In this document: in pieces, positions 42,866 to 51,347 of the stretch
Layout of the letters: each line of letters starts with the position of its first letter
Position numbering within the stretch: the first letter of the stretch is position 1
Origin: Mycolicibacterium lacusdiani
GTDB taxonomy: Bacteria; Actinomycetota; Actinomycetes; Mycobacteriales; Mycobacteriaceae
Length of the DNA stretch: 64,000 nt
Direction of reading: 5' to 3'
NCBI RefSeq assembly: GCF_021916785.1
Contig: NZ_JAKCFC010000010.1
Span: 62,001 to 126,000, forward strand
The notes under the pieces: model-generated
The model's input: only the letters and a program-made list of their open reading frames with translations
Told to the model about the DNA's origin: nothing
Databases searched by the model: none
Made by a program: the position numbers and the translations under genes

Positions 42866-43813
42866 TCAGCGCGCGTCATCCGCGGGCGCAGGGCTAGCTT
42901 CGTTGCGGGTGCGCATCCAGCTGGCGGTTACCGCGACGGTGAGTAGGGCGATGACGACGGCCAGCGAGATGCCGGTGGGGATCTTGTAGACCTCCAGCAG
43001 CAGCATCTTGATGCCCACCCAGACCAAGACCAGGGCGAGGCCGAGTTTGAGGTAGATGAAGCGGTGCATCAGGTCGGCGAGCAGGAAGTACATGGCCCGC
43101 AGCCCCAGGATGGCGAAGGCGTTCGACGTGAACACCAGGAACGGCTGCTGGGTGACCGCGAAGATGGCAGGTATGGAGTCCACGGCGAAGACGATGTCGG
43201 TGACTTCGATGAGGACCAGGACTGCCAGCAGTGGGGTCGCCACCCATCGGCCGGCGCGGCGGATGAGGAACTTCTGGCCGTGATACTCATCGGTGACCGG
43301 GATCATCCGGCGGAACAGGCGCAGCACGATGCTGCGCTCGGGATCGATGGTGTCGTTGCGGTGCAACGCCATTCGGATGCCGGTCGCCACCAGGAACGCG
43401 CCGAAGATGTACAGGATCCAGGCGAAGCTGGCGATGAGGACCGAGCCGGCGGCGATGAACACTGCCCGGAACACCAATGCGCCCAGGACGCCGTAGAACA
43501 GCACCCGGTGTTGGTACTCCCGCGGTACGGCGAAGTAACTGAAGATGATCGCGAAGACGAACACGTTGTCCACCGCGAGCGATTTCTCGATCACGTACCC
43601 CGCGAAGTACTGCCCGGCGAACTCCGCACCCCACACCCACCAGACGAGGCCGCCGAAGGAGAGGCCCAGGGTGACCCACACGCCGGACCACATGGCGGCT
43701 TCCCGCACACCGACGACGTGCGCCTTGCGATGGGCGAAGAGATCGATCGCCAGCATGATGAGAATGACACCGAGCACGGCAGCCCAGGCCCAGAGCGGAA
43801 CGGTCACGGTCAT
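42866..43813 (-). CDS. TerC/Alx-family membrane protein (probable Mn2+ exporter)
   Basis: The 315-residue integral membrane protein has about nine helices and the two TerC signature repeats: EKSLAVDNVFVFAIIFSYF and EVTDIVFAVDSIPAIFAVT, whose acidic residues lie within helices. Members such as E. coli Alx and Bacillus MeeF/MeeY export manganese. ATG 43813 is preceded by GGAGG, which lies in a hairpin of a probable Mn2+ riboswitch, supporting this role. The frame extends upstream, but that part is the riboswitch. The dab operon begins 107 bases downstream of its stop. Confidence 0.9.
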   Translation of the reverse strand: MTVTVPLWAWAAVLGVILIMLAIDLFAHRKAHVVGVREAAMWSGVWVTLGLSFGGLVWWVWGAEFAGQYFAGYVIEKSLAVDNVFVFAIIFSYFAVPREYQHRVLFYGVLGALVFRAVFIAAGSVLIASFAWILYIFGAFLVATGIRMALHRNDTIDPERSIVLRLFRRMIPVTDEYHGQKFLIRRAGRWVATPLLAVLVLIEVTDIVFAVDSIPAIFAVTQQPFLVFTSNAFAILGLRAMYFLLADLMHRFIYLKLGLALVLVWVGIKMLLLEVYKIPTGISLAVVIALLTVAVTASWMRTRNEASPAPADDAR

Positions 43814-43815
43814 GT

Positions 43816-43946
43816 CCTCCGGTCGTGAAACCGGAGGTCTTCCCGACCACCACCGACGTTTCAGCCGGACGGTGGCGCTCAGACCGGGCAGTTGCACGGA
43901 ACTGCCGTAGTGACGATCTGAAGCTGGGCGGGTACTCCCCTCCAAC
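43816..43946 (-). ncRNA. Probable yybP-ykoY (Mn2+) riboswitch upstream of terC
   Basis: Read on the minus strand, the leader begins with GGAGGGGAGUACC (43943-43931), continues with AUCGUCACUACGG, and ends with GGGAAGACCUCCGG. These match the conserved GGGGAGUA, CGUCA and AAGACC blocks of yybP-ykoY RNAs, normally found before Alx/TerC genes. An internal stem GGCAGUU/AACUGCC is present. The 5' GGAGG (43943-43939) can pair with CCUCC (43837-43833) as P1. The same CCUCC can instead pair with the ribosome site GGAGG (43820-43816) in a 7-bp hairpin CCUCCGG/CCGGAGG. This predicts translational activation when Mn2+ stabilises P1. Confidence 0.75.
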
Positions 43947-43950
43947 GCCC

Positions 43951-43978
43951 ATCATACGAAGTCGACTTCGTATGTCAA
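43951..43978 (-). promoter_or_regulatory. terC promoter with 22-bp palindromic operator in the spacer
   Basis: On the minus strand: -35 TTGACA (43978-43973), 16-base spacer, -10 TATGAT (43956-43951), close to the ideal. A 22-bp perfect palindrome (43953-43974; half-site CATACGAAGTC) occupies the entire spacer. Transcription would start at the first bases of the riboswitch. Confidence 0.7.
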
Positions 43979-44061
43979 GGACTGATGGCAACGGTCTCGA
44001 GTGGCCGCGAAAGCAGGACTCGACGATTCATGAAAGCGCAAACGCGTAATTCAGCTCTAAC

Positions 44062-44478
44062 ATGGTCACGATGGTCACGACGCGACGTACGTCAACCGGG
44101 CGCCGACCAGCACGCGCCCGCGCTGCAGACGAGGGGGAGGTGCGCGCGAAGGCGACCGCCTCCAAGCCGAGGACTCCCGCGACGTCGGACGCCGAGTCCA
44201 GGGAGCACTCCCGCGGATGGACGTTCCTCACCAACCACGCGCACATACTTCTCTGCCTCGCCCACGACGAGACTCTGACCGCCCGGGAACTCGGCCAGCG
44301 CGTGGGAATCACCGAGAGATCTGTGCAGACGATCCTGTCGGATCTCGTCAGTGGTGGTTATCTGGACAAGACCAAGGTCGGTCGTCGGAACCACTACACG
44401 GTCAACAGGTCCGGACGCCTCCGTCACCCCGTCGAGGCCGCGCACACCATCTCGGAGTTGATAGAAGCCCTGACCTAA
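44062..44478 (+). CDS. Winged-helix (MarR/ArsR-like) transcriptional regulator
   Basis: The 138-residue protein has a basic, disordered N-terminus of about 50 residues (TTRRTSTGRRPARARAADE), then a winged helix: ILLCLAHDETLTARELGQRV, GITERSVQTILSDLVSGGYL and a wing KVGRRNHYTVNRSGRLRHP. The C-terminal helix could dimerise. No metal-binding Cys cluster is seen. It is divergent from terC, and the 22-bp palindrome in the terC promoter may be its operator; this is inference from position. ATG 44071 is an alternative start. Confidence 0.8.
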   Translation: MVTMVTTRRTSTGRRPARARAADEGEVRAKATASKPRTPATSDAESREHSRGWTFLTNHAHILLCLAHDETLTARELGQRVGITERSVQTILSDLVSGGYLDKTKVGRRNHYTVNRSGRLRHPVEAAHTISELIEALT

Positions 44479-44500
44479 GGCGGAGGATGCGCAGCGGGCG

Positions 44501-45937
44501 TCACTCTGCCGTCGCCGGCACCGCGGTGGTCGCAGGTGGCGTACGCGGCATGGCGAGGACGGCGGCAGCGGTCGCCACGGCCACCACCAGTACGCCGATG
44601 AAGACGGCGGCCGACCCGGACTGGACGACCGCAGGCCCGAGCGAGTTCAGGTCACCGGAACCGAAGATCGAGTTGGCGATGGCACCGAAGACTGCGACTC
44701 CGACCGCGCTGCCGAGCGACCGGGCGAACATGTTGTTTCCGGTCACCATGCCGCGCTCGTCCCAGTCGACGCTCGACTGTGCGGCGATCAGCGTCGGTAC
44801 GGCCAGTAGGCCCATGCCGGCGCCGATCACGAAGCACACGACCGCCACGCTGGCGACGTTCGGCCGGTGCGCCAGCGCCGCGAGCCCGGACGACCCCGTG
44901 ATCACCAGCGAAGCGCCGAGTACCGCAGTGCGCTTGAACCCCCATCGCAGATAGAGCTTGCCGGCGATCGCCGCGGTGGCCGGCCAACCGATGGTCAGCG
45001 CCGCCAAGGCGAGTCCGGCGACGATGGGCTGGACCCGCAGTGATCCCTCGAGGTACGTAGGCACGTAGGACGTCAGCCCCATCAGGATGGCGCCGACTCC
45101 GAACGCGACGATGGTGGTCGCGCAGAGCAGGCGGCGCGAGAACACCCACATCGGCAGAATCGGCTCCGGAGCGCGGCGTTCGACCACGAAGAAGATCGCC
45201 AGCAGCACCGCGCCCGCCGTGAAGGCGCCGATGCTCGGCGCGGAGGTCCACGCCCACGTCTGGCCGCCACCCAGGACCGCCAACACCAGTGAGGTCATGG
45301 CCGCCGCCAGGAGCACCGCGCCCAAGACGTCGACGCTGCGGTCCTTTCGCGTCACGTCCTCGTGAAAGTGGCGGTTGAACATCCACGCCGCGAGCAGGCA
45401 CAGCGGGATGTTGATCAGGAAGACGCCGCGCCAGATCCCGAGTTGCGAGAAGGCGCCACCCAGCATCGGCCCGACGACCGACGAGACGGCCCACACACTC
45501 GCCAGGTAGCCCTGCACCCGTGCTCGCTCGGCGACCGTGTAGACGTCACCGACGATGGTCAAGGCCGTCGGTTGCACTGCGCCGGCGCCGATGCCCTGAA
45601 TGGCTCGAAAGACGATCAACGCGAGCATGTTCCACGCCGCGGCGCACAGGACGGAGCCCAACAGGAACACCCCGATCCCCACCAGGAGGATCGACTTGCG
45701 GCCGAACACGTCGGACAGCTTCGCGTAGATCGGAGTGGTCACCGCCTGTCCCAACAGATACGCCGAGAATAGCCATGGGAATTGGTGAAACCCACCCAGT
45801 TCGCCGACTATCGAGGGCACGGCGGTCGCCAGTACCGTGGCGTCGATGGCGACCAGGCCGGTGCTCAGCATGACCGATATGAGGACCGGTCCGCGCTCGG
45901 AGCGGAATCCGACTGCGGCGGTCGAGGTCGACGTCAC
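44501..45937 (-). CDS. MFS multidrug transporter, DHA2 (14-TM) type
   Basis: The 478-residue permease has about 14 hydrophobic helices. Signatures include LDxT-like VAIDATVLATAVPSIVGELG in TM1, the loop AKLSDVFGRKSILLVG, and the motif C-like VVGPMLGGAFSQLGIWRGVF. These place it with EmrB/QacA-type drug:H+ antiporters. The GTG start at 45937 is used. The divergent direction holds only about 150 bases of non-coding DNA before the reductase on the same strand. Confidence 0.88.
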   Translation of the reverse strand: MTSTSTAAVGFRSERGPVLISVMLSTGLVAIDATVLATAVPSIVGELGGFHQFPWLFSAYLLGQAVTTPIYAKLSDVFGRKSILLVGIGVFLLGSVLCAAAWNMLALIVFRAIQGIGAGAVQPTALTIVGDVYTVAERARVQGYLASVWAVSSVVGPMLGGAFSQLGIWRGVFLINIPLCLLAAWMFNRHFHEDVTRKDRSVDVLGAVLLAAAMTSLVLAVLGGGQTWAWTSAPSIGAFTAGAVLLAIFFVVERRAPEPILPMWVFSRRLLCATTIVAFGVGAILMGLTSYVPTYLEGSLRVQPIVAGLALAALTIGWPATAAIAGKLYLRWGFKRTAVLGASLVITGSSGLAALAHRPNVASVAVVCFVIGAGMGLLAVPTLIAAQSSVDWDERGMVTGNNMFARSLGSAVGVAVFGAIANSIFGSGDLNSLGPAVVQSGSAAVFIGVLVVAVATAAAVLAMPRTPPATTAVPATAE

Positions 45938-46084
45938 CGCCGTGTGACCCGAGCGTCGTTCGGGGCATTCCGGTGACGTCTCGAAGCCATGACCACTGAA
46001 CCGAATCTACGCCCCGCGGACACGCCGCTTCCTGTCAGTCGGCTGCGCAAGCGATCGTTGCGGTTCAAAGTCATTCGGCTCTAC

Positions 46085-46510
46085 CTAGCCGCTTCCGTCG
46101 GGCTGATCGTTGTTCTTCTGCGCGCCCCAGCCGTGCACGCGGTCGACCTCGATCAGGGCGCTGACCCGTGGGCGGTTGCGGTCGGGATACTCCTTGCCCT
46201 GGTAGTGCTGGGACAGCGCGTCGATGTCGGCCAGGCCGTCGTCGTCGTAGATCTCCGTCACGTGACCGATGACGGTCACGTGGGTGTACCAATCGTTTTC
46301 GTCGATCACCGTGAGTGAGACCCGCGGATCCCTGCGCATGTGATCCAGGCGCTTCCGGCCGACGTCCATGTTGACCAGGATGCGATCGTCTCGGAACAGG
46401 TACCAGGTGGCGGCGGACACCGGCTGGCCGTCGCGTCGGGTGGTGGCTATCACGGCGGGATTGGGCTTGGCCAGCATCTTCTTGGCGTCGTCGGTCAGTG
46501 ACGATGACAT
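46085..46510 (-). CDS. PPOX-class (F420/flavin-dependent) oxidoreductase
   Basis: The 141-residue split-barrel protein reads AVIATTRRDGQPVSAATWYL, FRDDRILVNMDVGRKRLDHM and RRDPRVSLTVIDENDWYTHV. This is the pattern of mycobacterial PPOX-class F420-dependent oxidoreductases. ATG 46510 has GGAGA five bases upstream; the upstream open frame overlaps the GH3 gene in antisense and is not used. It is head-to-head with the glycosidase, about 110 bases apart. Confidence 0.85.
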   Translation of the reverse strand: MSSSLTDDAKKMLAKPNPAVIATTRRDGQPVSAATWYLFRDDRILVNMDVGRKRLDHMRRDPRVSLTVIDENDWYTHVTVIGHVTEIYDDDGLADIDALSQHYQGKEYPDRNRPRVSALIEVDRVHGWGAQKNNDQPDGSG

Positions 46511-46619
46511 GGGAATCTCCAGGGTCGGGGTCGGGTCCATGCAGGGATGCCCAGCCTGGCGATTCTCAAGCCGCGCGCCACGGGGGTGGATGCGTCGGCC
46601 GTGGTACACCGATGTGGTG

Positions 46620-48896
46620 ATGGAAGGGTCGGAACACAGCACTCGGGCGTCGGGCGACGTCGTCGGCGAACTCACTCTCGAGCAGCAGGCAGCGCTCGGG
46701 GGAGGGGCGTCCTTCTGGCGGACCAAGGCCGTAGCGGGCGTATCGCCTGTGGCGATGTCCGATGGGCCACACGGCGTCCGCTTCCAGGCCGAGGCCGGTG
46801 ACCACCTCGGGCTGGGGGGCAGCGTTCCGGCTACCTGCTTCCCTCCGGCCGTCGGTCTGGCGCAGAGTTGGGATCCCGAACTGGCCCGGCGCATCGGCGC
46901 GGCGCTCGCCGACGAGGCGCAGGCCGTCGGGCTTGGTGTGCTGCTCGGGCCGGGCATCAACATCAAGCGGGATCCGCGCTGCGGGCGGAACTTCGAGTAC
47001 TTCAGCGAGGACCCGTACCTGTCCGGCAGGCTCGCCACCGAGTGGGTTCGCGGACTGCAGTCGGGCGGAGTCGGCGCGTCCCTCAAGCACTTCGCGGTCA
47101 ACAATCAGGAACACGACCGCATGCGCACCAGCGCCGAGGTGGACCAGCGCACGCTGCGAGAGATCTACCTCCGCGCGTTCGAACGGGTCGTGCGCGACGC
47201 CGAGCCGTGGACCGTCATGTGCTCCTACAACCGGATCAACGGCGTGTATGCCTCGCAGAACCACTGGCTGCTCACCGAGGTGCTGCGCGACACGTGGGGC
47301 TTCGACGGTCTGGTGGTGAGCGACTGGGGTGCGGTGGCCGACCGAGTCGCAGCCGTCGCCGCAGGACTCGATCTGCAGATGCCGGGCGATACCGTCGCCG
47401 ACGACGCCGCGGTCGTCGGCGCGGTGTCCGATGGCCGACTCGACGCATCCGCGGTCGATCGAGCAGCGCGGGCCGTTGCCCGGCTGTCGGCGCGGGTGGA
47501 GGTTGGACGGCGCGACGTCGCCGTCGATGCCGATGCGCATCACGCGCTGGCCAGGGAGGCAGCAGGGCGCAGCGTCGTCCTGCTCAAGAACGAGAACGAC
47601 CTACTGCCGCTCGACAGGCGCCGATCGGTGGCGGTCATCGGCGCGTTCGCCGAAGACCCGCGCTATCAGGGCGGCGGCAGTTCGCACGTGACCCCCACGC
47701 GGGTGGACTCGCCGCTCGGGGAGATCCGCGCGGCCGTCGACGGCGAGGTGACCTTCGCCCGAGGCTTCGACACGGGCGGCGCAGCCGACGATGTTGCGTT
47801 GCGTGCCGAGGCAGTCCGCGCGGCCGCGGCCGCAGACGTCGCCGTCGTCTTCGCAGGCCTCGCCGCGAGCCAGGAGTCCGAGGGGTTCGATCGCGACGAC
47901 ATCGACGTGCCCGCCGATCAGCTGGCTCTCCTGGAGGAAGTGGTTGCGGCGCAACCCAACACTGTCGTGGTCGTGTCCGCCGGAGGTGTCTTGCGCCTCG
48001 CGCCGGTGCACGCGTCAGCGCGCGCCATCCTGGGTGGCGCACTGCTCGGGCAAGCGGGTGGGGGCGCGATCGCCGACGTGCTCACCGGTGCGGTGAACCC
48101 CTCGGGTCGCGTGGCCGAGACCTTCCCGCTGCGGCTTCAGGACGCACCCAGCTTTCCGCACTTCCCCGGCGAGCACTCGCGTGTGCGGTACGGGGAAGGC
48201 ATCTTCGTGGGATATCGGGGCTACGACGTCCGCGAACAGGACGTGCTCTATCCGTTCGGGCATGGCCTGTCCTACACGTCGTTCGCCTATGACGGACTGG
48301 CCCTGGCAGCAGATCGCGAAGGGATCCTCGCCCGGGTCACCGTGACGAATACCGGGGATCGTGCCGGCCGAGAAGTGGTGCAGATCTACGCGTCCTTGGC
48401 CACCTCGAGGGTCAGCCGTGCGCCGCGCGAACTCGTCGGATTCGGGTCGGTCGACCTCGAACCCGGTGAGAGCACGGTCGTCTCGGTGCGAATCGAGCGC
48501 CGCGATCTCGCGTACTGGCATGACCGGTTGAACCGGTGGGTCGTCGAGGGCGGGACCTACCGCATCGACGCGGGCGCGTCGAGCCGTGACCTTCGCATGG
48601 GGGAGGACGTCGAGGTCGACGGTGACGACATGCGCCTGCCGTTCACACTCGAATCCACCCTCGGCGAGCTGATGTCGGATTCCGTTGGCGCTCAGGCTCT
48701 CGGCGAAGCGCTCGCATCGTTCGCGCCGGCAGGCGACGGTGGCGGCGAGGCGCTCGGCGTCGACATGCTGCGCATGGCTGCGTCGATTCCGATCGGCCGA
48801 TTGGTCGGGAGCTTCGGTGCGGGAAGCGGCGTCGGGACCGATGAGGTTCTAGCGCTGCTGGATTCGATCAACGCACGGAACTCGGTGAGCGACTAG
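46620..48896 (+). CDS. Glycoside hydrolase family 3 beta-glycosidase
   Basis: The 758-residue enzyme has the full GH3 layout. The N-terminal barrel contains SDGPHGVRFQ, Arg120 in IKRDPRCGRNFEYFSEDPYL, the Lys156-His157 pair (SLKHFAVNNQEHDR) and the nucleophile Asp235 (LVVSDWGAVADR). The middle domain has SVVLLKNENDLLPL. A C-terminal fibronectin-III-like domain begins near residue 590 (TVTNTGDRAGREVVQIYASL). No signal peptide is seen, so it acts in the cytoplasm on imported glycosides, or uses another export route. The C-terminal 90 residues are extra. GTG starts just upstream are possible. Confidence 0.9.
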   Translation: MEGSEHSTRASGDVVGELTLEQQAALGGGASFWRTKAVAGVSPVAMSDGPHGVRFQAEAGDHLGLGGSVPATCFPPAVGLAQSWDPELARRIGAALADEAQAVGLGVLLGPGINIKRDPRCGRNFEYFSEDPYLSGRLATEWVRGLQSGGVGASLKHFAVNNQEHDRMRTSAEVDQRTLREIYLRAFERVVRDAEPWTVMCSYNRINGVYASQNHWLLTEVLRDTWGFDGLVVSDWGAVADRVAAVAAGLDLQMPGDTVADDAAVVGAVSDGRLDASAVDRAARAVARLSARVEVGRRDVAVDADAHHALAREAAGRSVVLLKNENDLLPLDRRRSVAVIGAFAEDPRYQGGGSSHVTPTRVDSPLGEIRAAVDGEVTFARGFDTGGAADDVALRAEAVRAAAAADVAVVFAGLAASQESEGFDRDDIDVPADQLALLEEVVAAQPNTVVVVSAGGVLRLAPVHASARAILGGALLGQAGGGAIADVLTGAVNPSGRVAETFPLRLQDAPSFPHFPGEHSRVRYGEGIFVGYRGYDVREQDVLYPFGHGLSYTSFAYDGLALAADREGILARVTVTNTGDRAGREVVQIYASLATSRVSRAPRELVGFGSVDLEPGESTVVSVRIERRDLAYWHDRLNRWVVEGGTYRIDAGASSRDLRMGEDVEVDGDDMRLPFTLESTLGELMSDSVGAQALGEALASFAPAGDGGGEALGVDMLRMAASIPIGRLVGSFGAGSGVGTDEVLALLDSINARNSVSD

Positions 48897-50221
48897 GCCG
48901 GCAGGGGCCCGGTCAGCTTCGCCGGCCGGCACAGCAGCGTCACCACGACGGTCAGGACGGCCGCGACGGCGAACCCCGCCTGGACGTTGATCAGGTCCGC
49001 GGTTCCGCCGAGGACGGCGGCGGCGATCGGTCGGGAGCCGACGAACCCGACGAGCCAGAGGGCCATGATGCGGCCGCGTAGTTCCTCGGGTGCGCGCTCC
49101 TGTACCACCGTGCTCAAACCGGTCATGGCCCACCCGAACCCGAGGCCAGCGAGGGCGAATCCGGCGAACGCGATCTCGGTGACGGTGCCCACCGCGAGCA
49201 CCGCGGATCCGAGTGCGAGGCCGCCGAGTCCGATCGACGAGACCCACGCGGACGCGACCCGTCCTCGCATCAGCGCCAGGCTGGCCATGCCCACGGCTGC
49301 GCCGACGCCGAAGACCGCCGACAGGGTCCCGACGAGGCGGCTGTCGCCACCGAGGGCATCGGCGAGCGAGGGCGCCAGCGTGATCGACGGGTCCGAGGCG
49401 ATGCCCACCGTGGCCACGGCGAGCAGCGCCAGCAGCAGCGGGCGGTCACGCCAGACGTACTTGACGGCGGCGCGCACGCGGTAGTCGGTGCCGGAGCGCC
49501 GCTTCGGCGGTGCGGGGAACCGCACGGCGACGATGAAGAGCGCGAAGACCAGGTGCAGCGCGGCCGCCGCGGCGAACGCGGCGCCCGACCCCAGGTGTGC
49601 CGCGAGATAGGCGCCCGCGGCGGGACCCACGATGCGGCCGATGGTCATCGGAATGCTGTTGAGCGCCATGGCGGTCGACAGCTCACCGCCGCGAATGATG
49701 TTCGGGACAATCGACTGCATGGCCGGACCGCCCACGACGAAACCGAGCCCCACGAGCAACGATCCGATGAGGACCGGAACGGCCACCGCGAGTCCCTGGA
49801 GCCCGGGGTCGACGAACAGCCACGCTGCCACCAACCCCGACCCGAGGACGCAGAGCACCCTGCCCAGCAGGATCTGCCGTGCCGGGTTGCCGGTGTCCGC
49901 CCACTTGCCGCTGGTGGGCGTCAGGATCAGTTGCGGTCCGAACTGGACGACACCGACCAGGCCGACCATCAGGGCCGAACGCGTCGCGTCGTAGATGACG
50001 ATGGCCGCGACGATGCCGTGCGTCCACACCGCGACGACCGCGAACATCTTTCCCCAGAACAGCGCACCGAACACCGGGTCGAACATCAGTCCCAGCGCGT
50101 TTCGTGGGCGCTGGGTGGATACGGCCTCCGCGGTCACGTGGACACCGCGCACTGGTGCCGCGGACTCAGCCCGGGGGGCGGGGTGGAAAGGCACGGCACC
50201 AAATATGCATAGCACATCCAT
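48893..50221 (-). CDS. MFS transporter (EntS/MFS_3-like)
   Basis: The 442-residue permease has about eleven to twelve helices. The opening FGALFWGKMFAVVAVWTHGI and the loop PTSGKWADTGNPARQILLGR are typical of the MFS_3 group that includes enterobactin exporter EntS. A second-half loop lies at QERAPEELRGRIMALWLVGF. The start is uncertain: ATG 50221 gives a 45-residue leader, and GTG 50194 or GTG 50137 would shorten it. Its stop overlaps that of the GH3 gene by three bases, tail-to-tail. Confidence 0.82.
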   Translation of the reverse strand: MDVLCIFGAVPFHPAPRAESAAPVRGVHVTAEAVSTQRPRNALGLMFDPVFGALFWGKMFAVVAVWTHGIVAAIVIYDATRSALMVGLVGVVQFGPQLILTPTSGKWADTGNPARQILLGRVLCVLGSGLVAAWLFVDPGLQGLAVAVPVLIGSLLVGLGFVVGGPAMQSIVPNIIRGGELSTAMALNSIPMTIGRIVGPAAGAYLAAHLGSGAAFAAAAALHLVFALFIVAVRFPAPPKRRSGTDYRVRAAVKYVWRDRPLLLALLAVATVGIASDPSITLAPSLADALGGDSRLVGTLSAVFGVGAAVGMASLALMRGRVASAWVSSIGLGGLALGSAVLAVGTVTEIAFAGFALAGLGFGWAMTGLSTVVQERAPEELRGRIMALWLVGFVGSRPIAAAVLGGTADLINVQAGFAVAAVLTVVVTLLCRPAKLTGPLPA

Positions 50222-50258
50222 GTTTCTCGAAGCGCCTAGCGGCGAGCACGCAGCGCGG

Positions 50259-50465
50259 TCACTCCTCGACCCACTCGAGCAGGTCGCCGGGCTGACACTG
50301 GAGCACCCGGCACATGGCCTCCAGCGTGCTGAAGCGGATCGCCTTGGCCCGGCCGTTCTTGAGCACCGCGACGTTCGCCGGCGTCAGTCCGATCCGTTCG
50401 GCGAACTCGCCCACGCTCATCTTTCGCTTCGCCAATTCCACGTCGATGCGGACGATGACGGGCAT
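50259..50465 (-). CDS. Small XRE-type (YozG-like) transcriptional regulator
   Basis: The 68-residue protein is almost only a helix-turn-helix: MPVIVRIDVELAKRKMSVGE, FAERIGLTPANVAVLKNGRA, then KAIRFSTLEAMCRVLQCQPG and a tail DLLEWVEE. Such stand-alone regulators are commonly paired with DUF2975 membrane proteins, as here (TGATG overlap). It probably binds the ATCGAT-rich site upstream of the pair. Confidence 0.9.
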   Translation of the reverse strand: MPVIVRIDVELAKRKMSVGEFAERIGLTPANVAVLKNGRAKAIRFSTLEAMCRVLQCQPGDLLEWVEE

Positions 50466-50944
50466 CAGATCACCGAATCCATGTCGGTGCGCAGCGAGGT
50501 GGCCTGGCGCAGCAGGGCCCGCATGACCACCATCAGCGACCCGAGGACGGCACCGCCGGTCAGGAGCAGGAACATCAGCAGTGGCTCCCCGGGATCGGTC
50601 GCGTGGAAGCCGACGTAGAGGAACACGCCGAGGAACGTCACCCATCCGGCACCGATCGCCCAGATGATCACGTCCACCCACACCAGCGATGCCGGCGTGA
50701 AGATGCGGTCGCTCTTGACCATCGTGAGCAGCTGCCAGATGCAGACGAGCACCACCTGGACGCACAGCACCCAGAAGATGGAGACCACTGTCAGAGGCCA
50801 CCGGAGGTGCGCCTGGTCCGGCGACTCCTGGGCCATGTGCGCGAACTGGCCCGGCAGCGACATGACCTGGAGCAGCAGCAGCACCGCGAACAGCACGACG
50901 AGGAAGGTCCTCAGGGCGGGGACGGCCCAGCGCTCGATTGGCAT
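50465..50944 (-). CDS. DUF2975 membrane protein
   Basis: The 159-residue protein has four hydrophobic helices: ALRTFLVVLFAVLLLLQVMS, VVSIFWVLCVQVVLVCIWQL, VDVIIWAIGAGWVTFLGVFL and LLMFLLLTGGAVLGSLMVVM. Between TM2 and TM3 lies the conserved KSDRIFTPASLVWV segment of DUF2975. The C-terminal tail RTDMDSVI is cytoplasmic. It is co-translated with the XRE regulator. A sensing role for the membrane partner is inferred. Confidence 0.88.
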   Translation of the reverse strand: MPIERWAVPALRTFLVVLFAVLLLLQVMSLPGQFAHMAQESPDQAHLRWPLTVVSIFWVLCVQVVLVCIWQLLTMVKSDRIFTPASLVWVDVIIWAIGAGWVTFLGVFLYVGFHATDPGEPLLMFLLLTGGAVLGSLMVVMRALLRQATSLRTDMDSVI

Positions 50945-50954
50945 GCACCAAGAG

Positions 50955-50979
50955 TCGATCGATATCTATCGATTGTCAA
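50955..50979 (-). promoter_or_regulatory. Promoter/operator of the DUF2975-XRE pair
   Basis: On the minus strand a -35 TTGACA (50979-50974) is followed by an unusually AT-rich stretch with repeated ATCGAT: ATCGATagATATCGATCGA. The clustered dyads are a plausible XRE operator. The -10 is not clear. Confidence 0.4.
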
Positions 50980-51014
50980 TAGGTGCGCTTTGGCCGGCTC
51001 GGCCGCGGGTCAAG

Positions 51015-51224
51015 TCAGTCGTCGATGCGGAAGCCGACCTTGAGCGTCACCTGAAAGTGCGCAACCGCGCCGTCGGAGATCTCACCGCGCACCGAGGCAA
51101 CCTCGAACCAGTCCAGGTTCCGCGTGGTCTGAGCGGCGCGGCCGATGCCGTTGCGGATCGCGGTGTCGATGCCGTCGGGCGACGTGCCGACGATCTCGAT
51201 GACGCGGTAGGTGTGCTCGCTCAT
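51015..51224 (-). CDS. Dodecin family flavin-binding protein
   Basis: The 69-residue protein MSEHTYRVIEIVGTSPDGID, AIRNGIGRAAQTTRNLDWFE, VASVRGEISDGAVAHFQVTL, KVGFRIDD is full-length for dodecin. It contains the flavin-contact Trp (DLDWFEV-like NLDWFEV) and the Gln in FQVTLKVGF. Dodecins form 12-mers that store flavin or CoA. ATG 51224 is preceded by GGGAGA. Confidence 0.93.
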   Translation of the reverse strand: MSEHTYRVIEIVGTSPDGIDTAIRNGIGRAAQTTRNLDWFEVASVRGEISDGAVAHFQVTLKVGFRIDD

Positions 51225-51347
51225 CGGTTCTCCCTTCGCGGCCGTCGGGCGGCCGGACGCTGCTGTCGTGTGTCGATCGAGTCGACCACGTCCACGTCGG
51301 TCACGCCGCGGTTCTGCTCGGGTGGATTCCAGATCGTGACGTCGCCG

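Noticed and set aside
44501..45937. Target gene of the 44062 winged-helix regulator
   Set aside because: The two are convergent; the promoter-proximal dyad is on the terC side, so terC is the better candidate.
45989..46318. 109-codon frame with a hydrophobic stretch
   Set aside because: Most of it is antisense to the PPOX reductase, and the part after the hydrophobic segment is shadow sequence.
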